Shown: positions 1-8,294 of the stretch, one piece after another | How positions within the stretch are numbered: the first letter of the stretch is position 1 | Layout: each line of letters starts with the position of its first letter | Assembly (NCBI GenBank): GCA_003427395.1 | Contig: BFEA01000057.1 | Coordinates: 667,600 to 689,046, forward strand | Length of the DNA: 21,447 nucleotides | Direction: 5' to 3' | Source: Chara braunii | Taxonomy: Eukaryota > Streptophyta > Charophyceae > Charales > Characeae | The notes under the pieces: model-generated | Database searches by the model: none | What the model saw: only the letters and a program-made list of their open reading frames with translations | Told to the model about the DNA's origin: nothing | Program-made: the position numbers and the translations under genes

Positions 1-59
1 ACTAGGGATCGAGCCCTGGGATCTACCTCAGCTACCACGAATTGGTGAATACCGTTTCA
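1..59 (-). repeat. 5' tip of a minus-strand LTR, running off the window
   Basis: Read on the minus strand, this stretch begins TGAAACGGTATTCACC and ends GCTCGATCCCTAGT. It resembles the minus-strand sequence from 15391 down to about 15333, which begins TGAAACGGTTTTCACC and contains the same GCTCGATCCCTAG block. Similarity starts exactly at the TG in both places while the preceding bases differ, as expected at an LTR edge. The rest of this LTR would lie left of the window, so solo LTR and full element cannot be told apart. Confidence 0.6.
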
Positions 60-60
60 T

Positions 61-260
61 CATGTAATAGAAGACAAAAAGGAGCGCATATTGGGTTCCA
101 TGGTTACACAAGGTGGGAGGAGCGCAGATTGGGTTTATTTTGTGAGCTTTTTGCAGATTACGCTAAGATATTGAGTAACGCCCTGAATTGATATTCTTCA
201 ACGATTTCCCATATGGGGATTGACCATGATTCCTACATGTAATAGAAGACAAAAAAGGAG
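61..260. repeat. Two nested direct-repeat pairs beside the LTR tip
   Basis: A 24-base motif beginning CATGTAATAGAAGAC occurs at 61-84 and again, with one extra A, at 236-260. Between them GGAGCGCATATTGGGTT (81-97) recurs with one mismatch at 119-135, a 38-base period. The outer pair directly abuts the LTR edge at 59. No coding sequence is apparent here; on the minus strand the stretch would be intron downstream of the donor at 292-297. Confidence 0.6.
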
Positions 261-291
261 ATCTGAAGGTGGTGGGGTGGGGTTTGGAGGA

Positions 292-300
292 ACTCACCCA
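292..300 (-). promoter_or_regulatory. Candidate 5' splice donor
   Basis: The minus strand reads TGG followed by GTGAGT (297-292), the plant consensus for intron starts. The open frame stops within this hexamer. The next exon would lie left of the window or beyond the LTR at 1-59, which would place that LTR inside an intron. Confidence 0.5.
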
Positions 301-2348
301 TTCAGTATGTCTCCATTGAAGGACAACGGATGGTACCTACGACCAAACTGCCCAGAGCCTGATCGGGTGTCTTCATCAGCCTCCACACCATTCGCTCCGT
401 CATCGATATCGATTACCCCCCGGGGACGATTCTCACTTTCCGAAGTGTCCTCATCTACCAAAACTGGAGATGTAGTTGGAATAACATCCCCGGCACTGTT
501 CCGGACAAGACTTTGAGAACCACCCCATCTCTCCGAACCATCCTGTATCCCCTCCTGCACACCTCCATCGCGTATAGGACAGGCATCAGTTGCCCCTTCC
601 TCCCTGGCCCCCTGCACGGGCGACGCAGCCTCTGAAACATTTGCCCTCGCTGTGATCCCAGTCTGATTATTCTCACTGCCATGGGCCTCAGGGAAACGGT
701 TTAAGTCAAGACGGGTGCGACCCAGTATGGCAGGTGAAGCCCGACTGGCTGACCGCAATGTCATCCTAATAGCGTGACAAACACCCCGCTCAGCATGCTG
801 ACTAGATGATGACGCACCATTCCTCGTTTCGCTCTCAAACGAAGATGAAGTTTCAGGATCCTTCCTGACACTCCTGCATGTCCTGCCACTTGTCTCCCCT
901 CTCTTTGTCCGATGCTGGATACGGCATTCCAAAGATTCGGAGAGATTTCCATTTTCACTGGATCCCTCCTCTTCACCTCGCCGGCGCTTTCTCCATCTTC
1001 TCATCCTCCTTGTGCAAAGTCGATTCTCCATGTGAAAGTCATCGTCATCTTGGTCATCATCTTTGTCCTTGCCCTCCCCTTCCTTGCCGCCACAGCCGTC
1101 CTCTGAGATGCTATGATCAGGGCAATGAGAGGGGACCGCTTCAGCATGGCCCTGAGACCCATGGTTGGTGTTCAAATCCCCACCACCCTCCTCCAGGCCA
1201 CCACCAGCGGATGTCTCTCTCTCATTACCCGTGATTTGCACAGGAGGTGACAATGAGCCATCGTCATTGTTTATTGCATTCAACCCTCTAGAAGTATCTG
1301 GTCGCAGAGTGATAGGCAGGCTGTTAGACACCAGTGATGTTGCATCACGAGCCTGCTCTGCCAGCATACTCGCCATCAATGTTGGGCGGGCGCTTCTCAC
1401 CTGCAGGTAATCCCGATCCTGACCACTCACAGTCGCTTTTCCATCTTCATTGCTGCCCCTAGAAACCCAAGGATGATGAGAAGTGTCATCACTGTTATCA
1501 TGAGAGGAGCATGAGGAGGCTCTTGCTGCGGCTGCACCAAATCGGGTCTTCATATGAGCACGCCCATCACTCAGTCCATGACTTCTTCTTCCAGCTCTGG
1601 AACCGAAGAACCCTCCTTGTGGTTCTCCCCCTCCCCCTTCTCCCGCTGGCTGATGGCGGGTTCTTGACCTTTCATTTGCAGTCGTGGACTCGGCAGCCCC
1701 CCTCTGTCGGCTGCCGCTGGCCAGGCCCAGCAGAACGAGGCCCGAGTCGTTAGATGAGGCCTGCTCCTCTCTTCCTCCCCCTCTCTCTTCATCCTCCACT
1801 CTGTCCACTGCACGTCTTTGCATTCCTCTCACAGAGTCGGACTGCAGGTCTACTTCCGAGTGCATTCGCATCAGATTAAGAGTGCTTTGAGGATGACTAG
1901 GAACGGGACCATGAACTTGAGACAGAAGGGAATACGGTTCCCGCCCTCTCTGTCTATCCCGTCTCCTTCCCTGAATGCCAGCTGCGGCAACCACAGTTGC
2001 AACTTCACTACATTCCCCATTTCCAATCTCGACAGAGGGCAAATTGCACCGACCAAGATGCAGACCAGACCCTACCACACAACGTTCTTCCCCACTACTG
2101 TCCACCCACCTTCGGCTGGTGTTACCTTCTGGCAACCCAGTACTCTCTAGAGCTGTTAACGCGTCTGAGACAATAGAACACCCTCCTCCATCGTTTCCAT
2201 GAAACCGATCACTTGCAGCACAGCCTGAGGAGCCAGATTCACCCTGCCACAGACGTCCCCTAGCAACCTGCCCTCCCTCCTCCACCACTTGCATCGAACG
2301 CTCCGGGCGGGGAACTCGTGCCAAACTCAATGCTTGCGTACCCTCCAT
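298..2348 (-). CDS. Large exon of an unrecognised, probably disordered, protein
   Basis: The minus-strand frame from ATG at 2348 stays open for 684 codons to a TGA at 296-294. That TGA lies inside GTGAGT (297-292), a consensus 5' splice donor, so I end the exon at 298, two bases into a codon. The start has G at -3 and G at +4, a good initiation context, and an in-frame TAG stop at 2360-2358 precedes it. That TAG follows a short pyrimidine-rich stretch, so it could instead be a 3' splice acceptor. The protein is rich in Ser, Gly, Arg and Glu, with no recognisable fold. It has an acidic run near residues 421-437 and a basic cluster near 446-457 (RRMRRWRKRRR) that could be a nuclear localisation signal. 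I do not recognise the family. A chance open frame in CT-biased DNA is possible, but the length and exact donor argue against it. Confidence 0.5.
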
Positions 2349-2466
2349 TGCCAGATGCTAGAACCAAAGCCATACACACTAATGTCCCCTCTCCCCAATA
2401 GCTCCACCCCTACCAGACCCAACCCCATGCGAAGCCGCCTTCCCCAATAGAACTATAAACGTCACC

Positions 2467-2468
<2 letters not shown>

Positions 2469-2516
<48 letters not shown>

Positions 2517-2628
2517 GTGTGTGTGTGTGTGTGTGTCTGTGTGGCTGTGTGTGTGTGCGTGTGTGTGCGTGCGTGTGTGTGTGTGTGTTGTGTGTGTCTG
2601 TGTTGTGTGTGTGTGTGTGTATGTGTAT
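2469..2628. repeat. Compound (CT)22 / (GT)n microsatellite
   Basis: An uninterrupted CT run spans 2469-2512. After CCC, an imperfect GT tract (broken by CT, GC and TTG) runs to about 2628. On the minus strand this is AC then AG repeat, about 120-280 bases upstream of the ATG at 2348. If that gene is real, the GA tract would lie in its 5' untranslated region or promoter. The Cys/Val and Thr/His open frames across the tract are artefacts of the repeat. Confidence 0.95.
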
Positions 2629-2980
2629 GCGGAGGAGCCAGGCAGGACCAAGACCCACAGACCTGAAAGGACACCCCGTGTTCTTTAAGCTTCATTTCTC
2701 CAAAATCAAAGCACTTCCCCTCCAAGATTCCAAATACAACCGCACACAACCCTCCGCTCTCCTCGACTGTTTTTTATTGACACAGAAAGACAGAGACGGC
2801 AAGGGGCCGAAGAAGCCATCGAAAAGAAACACAGAGAGAATGAGAGACAACGAGAGTAGAAGCGCACCACCGTAGAGGGAGAGGCAGAGCGATGCAGAGA
2901 AAAAGAGTGTGGCACTGTCCAAAGCACCACCTCTCTGCTGGCAATCAAATGCCAACCACCTTTCTATCTCACAACTGCCA

Positions 2981-3027
2981 CAGGTTCACCTTTCCTCCTC
3001 TCCTGCTCTCAGGTTCACCTTTCCTCC
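2981..3027. repeat. 18-bp direct repeat, 29-bp period
   Basis: CAGGTTCACCTTTCCTCC occurs at 2981-2998 and again at 3010-3027. It is a local duplication in CT-rich DNA with no function apparent. Confidence 0.9.
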
Positions 3028-3837
3028 CACCCCATCGAATGCCAATCAACCACAATCCCATTTTTGCACAACAAGGATCCTGAAAGAGCACTTTGTAAAT
3101 GGATCCTCAACTTCCCCTCATCCTCCCATAAGAGGAAAAAACAATCATGAACAGCTTGTGGACGACTCCCTTCTCCTACACCCCCCCGCTCTCCCCACAC
3201 CTCAACGCGCCGCTGCCGTTGCATCTCAAGCATACCTCGCCCGCTGTGTCTTCATCTCCTTTGTCATATATACATATGTGAATGATCCTTGCATGACTTC
3301 ACCCGACGATCTTCTCGACTGTGTTCTCAAGCATCCTCTGGCTCACACAACCCTTCCCCACGAACATGCACACCCACAGGCAGAGCAACACATCGATGGC
3401 ACACAGACACGCAAGGTGCAGTCTTGGACGAGGAAAGACATGACCAACCCCGAGGACGCTTATGTCACTTCTCCTTTTCACCTTCCAGCACGGGGCAGGT
3501 GTCAGACTCTATACATCGTGTTACCACTTGGCAGAGTCCTGTGTTTTTAAGAAACAGTCGCTACCCCCTGTTGTGTACCACGGAAATACATATACATCCA
3601 CGCATAGCATACGTAAGCACATTCGTCCATGCATGCAACCAAGCCACGTTCTTCTCAGTGCGTTTGCACACAACACTCTCACCCATTACACGAGAAAAGA
3701 GATGCATATCAGAGAGTCGCCTCAACAAAGTACTTCTTTTGGAAATTCCTATTCAGGAATGATATGATCGCTTCAAAGTTCTATGGGCTGGCTATCTGCG
3801 CTGATCCTTCAATGAAACAGGACGACAGCCAAACCCA

Positions 3838-3838
3838 N
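3838..3838. other. Single N in an A-rich tract (assembly placeholder)
   Basis: One ambiguous base sits between CCCA and a long A run. It may mark an unresolved homopolymer or a contig join of unknown size. Unlike the N at 6809, I see no duplicated flanking sequence. Confidence 0.8.
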
Positions 3839-3949
3839 AAAAAAAAAAAAAACAAAAAAAAAACAGATCATCGGCACCTCACATCGACCAATTCCTTTGA
3901 TCCCTTGATAAAGGACAGTAGATTGATTGGCCGGTTGATGTTCAATGAA

Positions 3950-5006
3950 TTGCAGTGCTACAAGCTCCGTATACTAATTTTGCCCCTGTTGCTGTTGTCG
4001 AGACTTGACCCCGCAGCCTTTGTCTGCTGTGTCGCCTGTTTGCTCGTTTTGCGCCTTGTGGGACTTGATCGCATGACTTGTAACTTGTATGTTTTGTTTG
4101 CGAGTGCTGCGTCCTCTGGGACTTGATCCCTGAGTCTGCCAGCAGTGATCTCTGTTTGGTAGTCTTAGGCCATTCGGCCTTTATCTTGTGCTGTGTCGTA
4201 GGTCCGGGTCCCCTTTTCCTGTTTCCTGGGAAGGTAAGGGGAGTCGTAGGTTGCTCCCGTAGGTCTAGTCCGGGAGTAGAAGTAGCGGGCAGAAAATTCG
4301 TTTCGGGTCTTTTGCATTTTCCTGGAGAAACTCTACCCGTCCATTGCTGGAGCGCTGCTGTGCTATTTTAGGCGAGGGCATCTTCTTCCTCGAAGCCCAA
4401 CCATAGCTGGGGCTGGGAAACGAAATCGACGATGGCACGAGAGGTTCCGCAGGACTGTGTTGCTGGGTTTGGGCGCTGCCATTCTCCACTTGGCAGCCAT
4501 ATCTGCTGTTCCTCCTCGCAAGGAACTTCTTCTTCTTCGAAGTGCTGGATCGGTTGTCTCCTTTTTCATCAGGACTTCCAGCTCTGCACTTTCGTGTGGG
4601 CTCCGAACTGGCGCTGCTATCATTGGGGTTGCCGGTTCAGATTGGCACGTTGTGACAGCTGTGGGGTTACTGCTGCTACGACAGCCATAGCCAGGGGTAT
4701 GACGCCACGAGGAGGAGGAAGAAGACTCTGCATACTTCGTTGGACACTTGTTTTGGTTGTTCGGGGTTGTTGTAAACGCGGTTGTGATTCTTGGAACAAG
4801 TACTCTGGATTGATTGGAAGAGGACGGGGGATTACAGAATTGAAATTCGTTTTTTCAATTCTCTGTGTATTTTGAGCTTCCGCTGTGCATATCTTCTCTG
4901 CAGTTTTGTGTGGATTTGCCTCCTTCGAGCCTACTCTGCAATTGCATGCGTGTATGGGAACGTGTGAATTCATCGTGGGTTGAAGTTCAATCGGGTACAT
5001 AACCGT
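3950..5006 (+). repeat. Possible LTR of a plus-strand retrotransposon (left edge unknown)
   Basis: The stretch lies directly upstream of a tRNA-Met-type primer-binding sequence at 5007, where a 5' LTR would be expected, and TACA occurs at 4996-4999 near its right edge. It contains three spaced copies of GACTTGAYC (4002, 4062, 4120) and an imperfect hairpin at 4834-4866. I found no second copy in the window and cannot place the left edge. The call rests on the primer site alone. Confidence 0.3.
4834..4866. other. Imperfect inverted repeat (hairpin)
   Basis: ACAGAATTGAAA (4834-4845) pairs with TTTCAATTCTCTGT (4853-4866), leaving a two-base bulge and a short loop. It lies inside the possible LTR. 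A role in RNA folding or 3'-end formation is only a guess. Confidence 0.55.
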
Positions 5007-5018
5007 TGGTATTAGAGC
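5007..5018 (+). other. Candidate primer-binding site, initiator tRNA-Met type
   Basis: TGGTATTAGAGC differs at one base from TGGTATCAGAGC, the sequence complementary to the 3' end of plant initiator tRNA-Met and seen intact at 7002. In LTR retrotransposons this site follows the 5' LTR within a few bases. No gag or pol of a matching element follows, so this would be a truncated element. Confidence 0.45.
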
Positions 5019-5051
5019 TGCGACCGTGTGCAACCAGCGAGCAATTGAGCG

Positions 5052-5229
5052 GCAACCTCCTTTCTGAGCGGCGGTTAGTAGAGGTGGTGGAAGGTGGTGT
5101 GCAAGGGGAGAATTACCGCTATCAAAAAAAAAAAAAAAAAAAACGCAACCTCCTTTCTGAGCGGCGGTTAGTAGAGGTGGTGGAAGGTGGTGTGCGAGGG
5201 GAGAATTACCGCTATCAAAAAAAAAAAAA
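5052..5229. repeat. 93-bp tandem duplication with internal poly-A
   Basis: A 72-base core beginning GCAACCTCCTTTCTGAGC occurs at 5052-5123 followed by 20 A, then again from 5145 to 5216 followed by 13 A. The two cores differ at one base that I can see. The duplication lies just after the candidate primer site at 5007. Long open frames across it read Lys or Phe runs through poly-A and are not convincing genes. Confidence 0.9.
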
Positions 5230-5381
5230 GAGAGATGCGGAGTGGTGGAACATTCACTGGAAGTTTCAGCTTGCGAGAGCAGATTTGATGGCTGCATCAG
5301 CCCTACATGGTCTGGGTCGCTGCTGCAGTTACTTCAACGAGTTACTTGATTTCAAGACTGTGGGAATCTTCACTGAAGGTC

Positions 5382-5681
5382 TGACGTCAAGTCAGACCCT
5401 GTCAGTATCCGTCAGTGTCTGTCAATCCTCAGTCTGCATCAGTCACCGTTCAGGTTGTTTCCGACCCCCCTCTGAATCTGTTCTAATTCAAAAGAAAAAG
5501 GAGGAATTGCATCCCACCGACCCTGATCTGCTTCGATTGCCTACCTGGTTCTGTGTGTGGCAACCGAAATTTATTGTCGGTCTGTTGGTCAGTCCTGTCA
5601 GTTGGCAGTCATCATTGGCAGTCAGAAATTGGTCAGTTCGTAATGATGACTTCCTGTCTGCCTCAGATGTCAGACCGTCAG
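5382..5681. repeat. GTCAG pentamer array with a TGACGTCA palindrome
   Basis: GTCAG occurs at 5391, 5401, 5411, 5588, 5597, 5621, 5632, 5669 and 5677, so nine times in about 290 bases where chance would give well under one. Spacings within clusters are 8-11 bases. TGACGTCA at 5382-5389 is the classic bZIP-binding palindrome. The array may be a degenerate minisatellite or a cluster of binding sites. No gene is evident here. Confidence 0.6.
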
Positions 5682-5860
5682 TGAAATTGCATAATTGCAT
5701 TTTGATTAGAACGGGAATTATTTTCGCAGTCTGCACTTGCGGTTCTTGAAATCCGTGCAATATGCAAACAGTAGCGCAGCAAACTGGCGACATGCGCCCA
5801 CTCAAAACTCAGAGATATGGCAATCCAGATAAGAGTTCACTTCCAATGGCCATGGCATCT

Positions 5861-5864
5861 CAGC
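5861..5864. repeat. Target-site duplication, left copy (CAGC)
   Basis: CAGC directly precedes the 5' LTR and recurs directly after the 3' LTR at 14677-14680. The base beyond differs (T on the left, G on the right), so I see 4 bp. Ty3/gypsy integrases usually duplicate 4-6 bp. Confidence 0.75.
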
Positions 5865-6998
5865 TGTGAGGATTGAGCCCTCAAGGGGCCTTGCCATGAT
5901 GTACATGTTCTGGGCTAAGGCCCCAGCAAGCCTCGTGCCCGCCCTAAGTGAAGGCGGGCCAGCAAATCAACAAGAGCCCTCTCAGCAAACATTTCACGAA
6001 GTGGGGTCCATACAGTTGCAGCACACCAGTTGGTTGGTGTGCACCGCGTATCGGAGCTCTGCAAATGCAGAAATCCCAGGGCCCCGAGTTGGTTAGGCCC
6101 TGGGTACATAAACGTGAGGCCGACAATGCATGCTGGATATAGAGGACGAAAATGCCAATGGGAAACCGGTCCACTATCTGAATCTGGCCGCAGGCCTTGA
6201 TGAAAGAGGCGCAACTGCATCTCCTGGGCCCCCAACCGCATCGGGTCTGGGTTCAGGTACTGGGGCCCAGGCGCTGGCTAAAGGAAGGCCGCCCACACAC
6301 AACACTGGCATATAGGCACGCAGGGCGAGTGGGCAGGGATTTTGGCCATTGCGAGCAATGCCGGCACGCTGCACATTTGCGAGGTGCTGCGCTGCGCTAG
6401 GCTGAGGAAGGCAGGCAAGCGCTAAGCGGTAGAGCGCTGCCTGGGCGCAGGGCGCTGGCGGCCATAGCTGGGCTGCCTGAGGGCGCAGAGGAGGAAGGGC
6501 GAAGGTGGTTCTTCGAAGGTGAAGGGCGCTGTGTGGGATAACAAGGGAGAGTGTGGGTGAAGAGGGAGACGTACCTGTTGGAGATGGGAGGTCGGCATTG
6601 GTGTTGACATCATCACTCGCTGGTCGTCAAGTTGTCTGGTTGCTTTCATACTGTAGTTGTAGTGTTAGGCTGTAGAGTAGGTAGGGCGCCTGGCGCCATT
6701 CAAGAGAGAGAGCTACATTGGGTTATGCTGTTGGTGTTGCCCTGTTGGGCTTGGACATTGACTCACGATTCTTCTGTATCGTTCTCAAATGGATGGTTAC
6801 TCGGTTCCNTACATTGGGTTATGCTGTTGGTGTTGCCCTGTTGGGCTTGGACATTGACTCACGATTCTTCTGTATCGTTCTCAAATGGATGGTTACTCGG
6901 TTCCATTGTGCTATCTGCTCTTGCTTTGACTACTTGGACTTCAGTGTGATTTTGCAAATCTGGATTTCTGTGCTTCGTCCATATTCATGTTCCTTGCA
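5865..6998 (+). repeat. 5' LTR of the plus-strand chromovirus
   Basis: It begins TGTGAGG and ends CCTTGCA, giving the usual TG...CA ends. It is 1134 bases as written, but 96 of these are a repeat-plus-N artefact at 6714-6809, so the real length is about 1038. It contains 158 bases (5907-6064) missing from the 3' LTR. A GC hairpin lies inside that segment (5937-5943 with 5953-5959), and a 9-bp hairpin at 6075-6104 is kept in both LTRs. Translations across it are the same on both LTRs and are not genes. Confidence 0.93.
6714..6904. other. 95-bp exact duplication around an N: probable unmerged contig overlap
   Basis: Positions 6714-6808 and 6810-6904 are identical as far as I can read and separated only by the N at 6809. 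The 3' LTR carries this segment once (from about 14495). The simplest reading is that two contig ends overlapped and were joined by a placeholder instead of merged. Confidence 0.85.
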
Positions 6999-7001
6999 TT
7001 T

Positions 7002-7013
7002 TGGTATCAGAGC
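7002..7013 (+). other. Primer-binding site for initiator tRNA-Met
   Basis: TGGTATCAGAGC begins three bases after the 5' LTR ends. It is the complement of the 3' end of plant initiator tRNA-Met (known from many plant LTR elements), and it marks where minus-strand DNA synthesis would begin. Confidence 0.92.
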
Positions 7014-8294
7014 TGGTTTGATTCGCCACTTACCTTGGTGCGCTGGCGTTATACAGACTTGGTGCGTTGACAATGCTTCTTCGCAGTTGGTTCTTGTGAC
7101 ATCAGGCCATATTAGGCACACAGCCTGGGTAGAGAGGTGTGCGCCGGAAGGCTAAGACGGCATTGATTGCCGTGGTGACAGGCGGAATGTATGATTGGTG
7201 ATGAGAGCATGCTGATGTGGCATTCGGCTGAGGTGGCACTGCATTGCGTTGTGGGTGGTACCGAGGCCAAGACCGGTCATCAAATGCACACTCAGCTCAA
7301 TTGGTGAGAAATCTGTGGTTGGGGGCAGCTATCTCCAGGTACATTGTTCCCTTACCTTATCTACTCTCTCAATCTCTTCTTACCGCGAGGAAGTGAGTCC
7401 AACTTGAGAGTCCTCTCTTTCGGTGAGGTGTCGTGAGCGCGCTACCTTGAGAGACGACAATCTTCCCGGAAGCATCTGGAAGGAGAAAGGGAGGTGCCTC
7501 TGAAGGGCCCTGGTCGAAGCACTGGGTCACGGTCACCATGCCAACCCAATGGGAGTAGGTCACGCATGCGATGGCTGCTGTCCATTTTGGCACTTTGCTG
7601 CGCTGATAGAAGTCCTGCCGGGTGTGCCAGCTCATAAGAGACGCTTACCAGACCATCTATAAACGTTTCTGGTTGGGGACTCAGTGTTGATTCTGGCTGT
7701 GATCGTCGTCCTGTCTGCGACGTTAAATAATTCCTGCGGAGATGGGGGCTCTCCTTAAATTCCTCCTGATCAGCCAGATCACACTGGGCAATAAGGCTCG
7801 TTCCGTACAAGGGTAAATAAGAGTGGATGGGCTGGCTTGCTCGGCAATGACTTGGGCACAGGGGTGGGCGGAAAACACACGAAGACACCGCTGCTCATTG
7901 ATGCTATTTGGTATGTTAGATCGAGGGGAGGGTAGGTTCTAATTGATGCTCAACTGGAAACACAACCATACCCACTGACCATACATCTGCAACATGGTCT
8001 TGGTTTATTATTGATTAGTTGGTTGACAGCTGCTAACACCTCAGAGACAGATTAGAGTAGGACTGTTGTATACTACCATAGCCAGTTCTATCTAATGCTG
8101 CTGTAAGTGAACCAATCAAGATACACCTAGACTATGTTGACATTCTATTGTGAATGTTGTAGGCTGCCACTTGATCGGTAAAAGTAGTGGACCTGCCGGA
8201 CACAATTATTTTTAGAAAATTAGGTGCCGGTCAGACACATGCTGTGGTAGGACTCCACTAGGGGGTTATAGTGCAGACAGTGTTTGCCTAACTG
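7014..8294 (+). other. Untranslated leader of the chromovirus
   Basis: About 1.28 kb separates the primer site from the first Gag ATG at 8295. No plus-strand frame here resembles a retroelement protein. A small hairpin, ACGGCA (7157-7162) with TGCCGT (7168-7173), lies soon after the primer site, where packaging or dimerisation signals often occur; that role is a guess. On the minus strand a frame of 148 codons (7888-7442) is open but unrecognised. Confidence 0.7.

Larger units (their letters stand above)
2630..3949. other. Non-coding stretch with no convincing gene
   Basis: Open frames here are short, overlap each other and have low-complexity composition. I recognise no domain. The base composition is CA/CT rich, with a small local duplication (2981-3027) and an N inside an A-rich tract at 3838. 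Confidence 0.6.

Noticed and set aside
2469-2628. CRISPR-like or spaced repeat array
   Set aside because: Simple dinucleotide repeat with no unique spacers. No CRISPR array was seen in the window.
2379-2875. Frames of Cys-Val, Thr-His or Arg-Glu repeats
   Set aside because: Direct translation of the CT/GT microsatellite.
2909-3550. 213-codon plus-strand open frame
   Set aside because: Pro/His-rich low-complexity translation in CT/CA-rich DNA, with competing frames on both strands and no recognisable domain.
4620-5749. Long frames on both strands (225 and 247 codons)
   Set aside because: They owe their length to the 93-bp duplication and read Lys or Phe runs through poly-A. No domain or start context supports them.
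5915-6374. Similar minus-strand frames in both LTRs
   Set aside because: They repeat only because the LTRs are copies (matching 13741-14203). They are not conserved as coding sequence.
6632-7155. Plus-strand frames containing an X in the 5' LTR
   Set aside because: They cross the N and the probable assembly duplication; the same translation in the 3' LTR lacks it. LTR sequence, not a gene.
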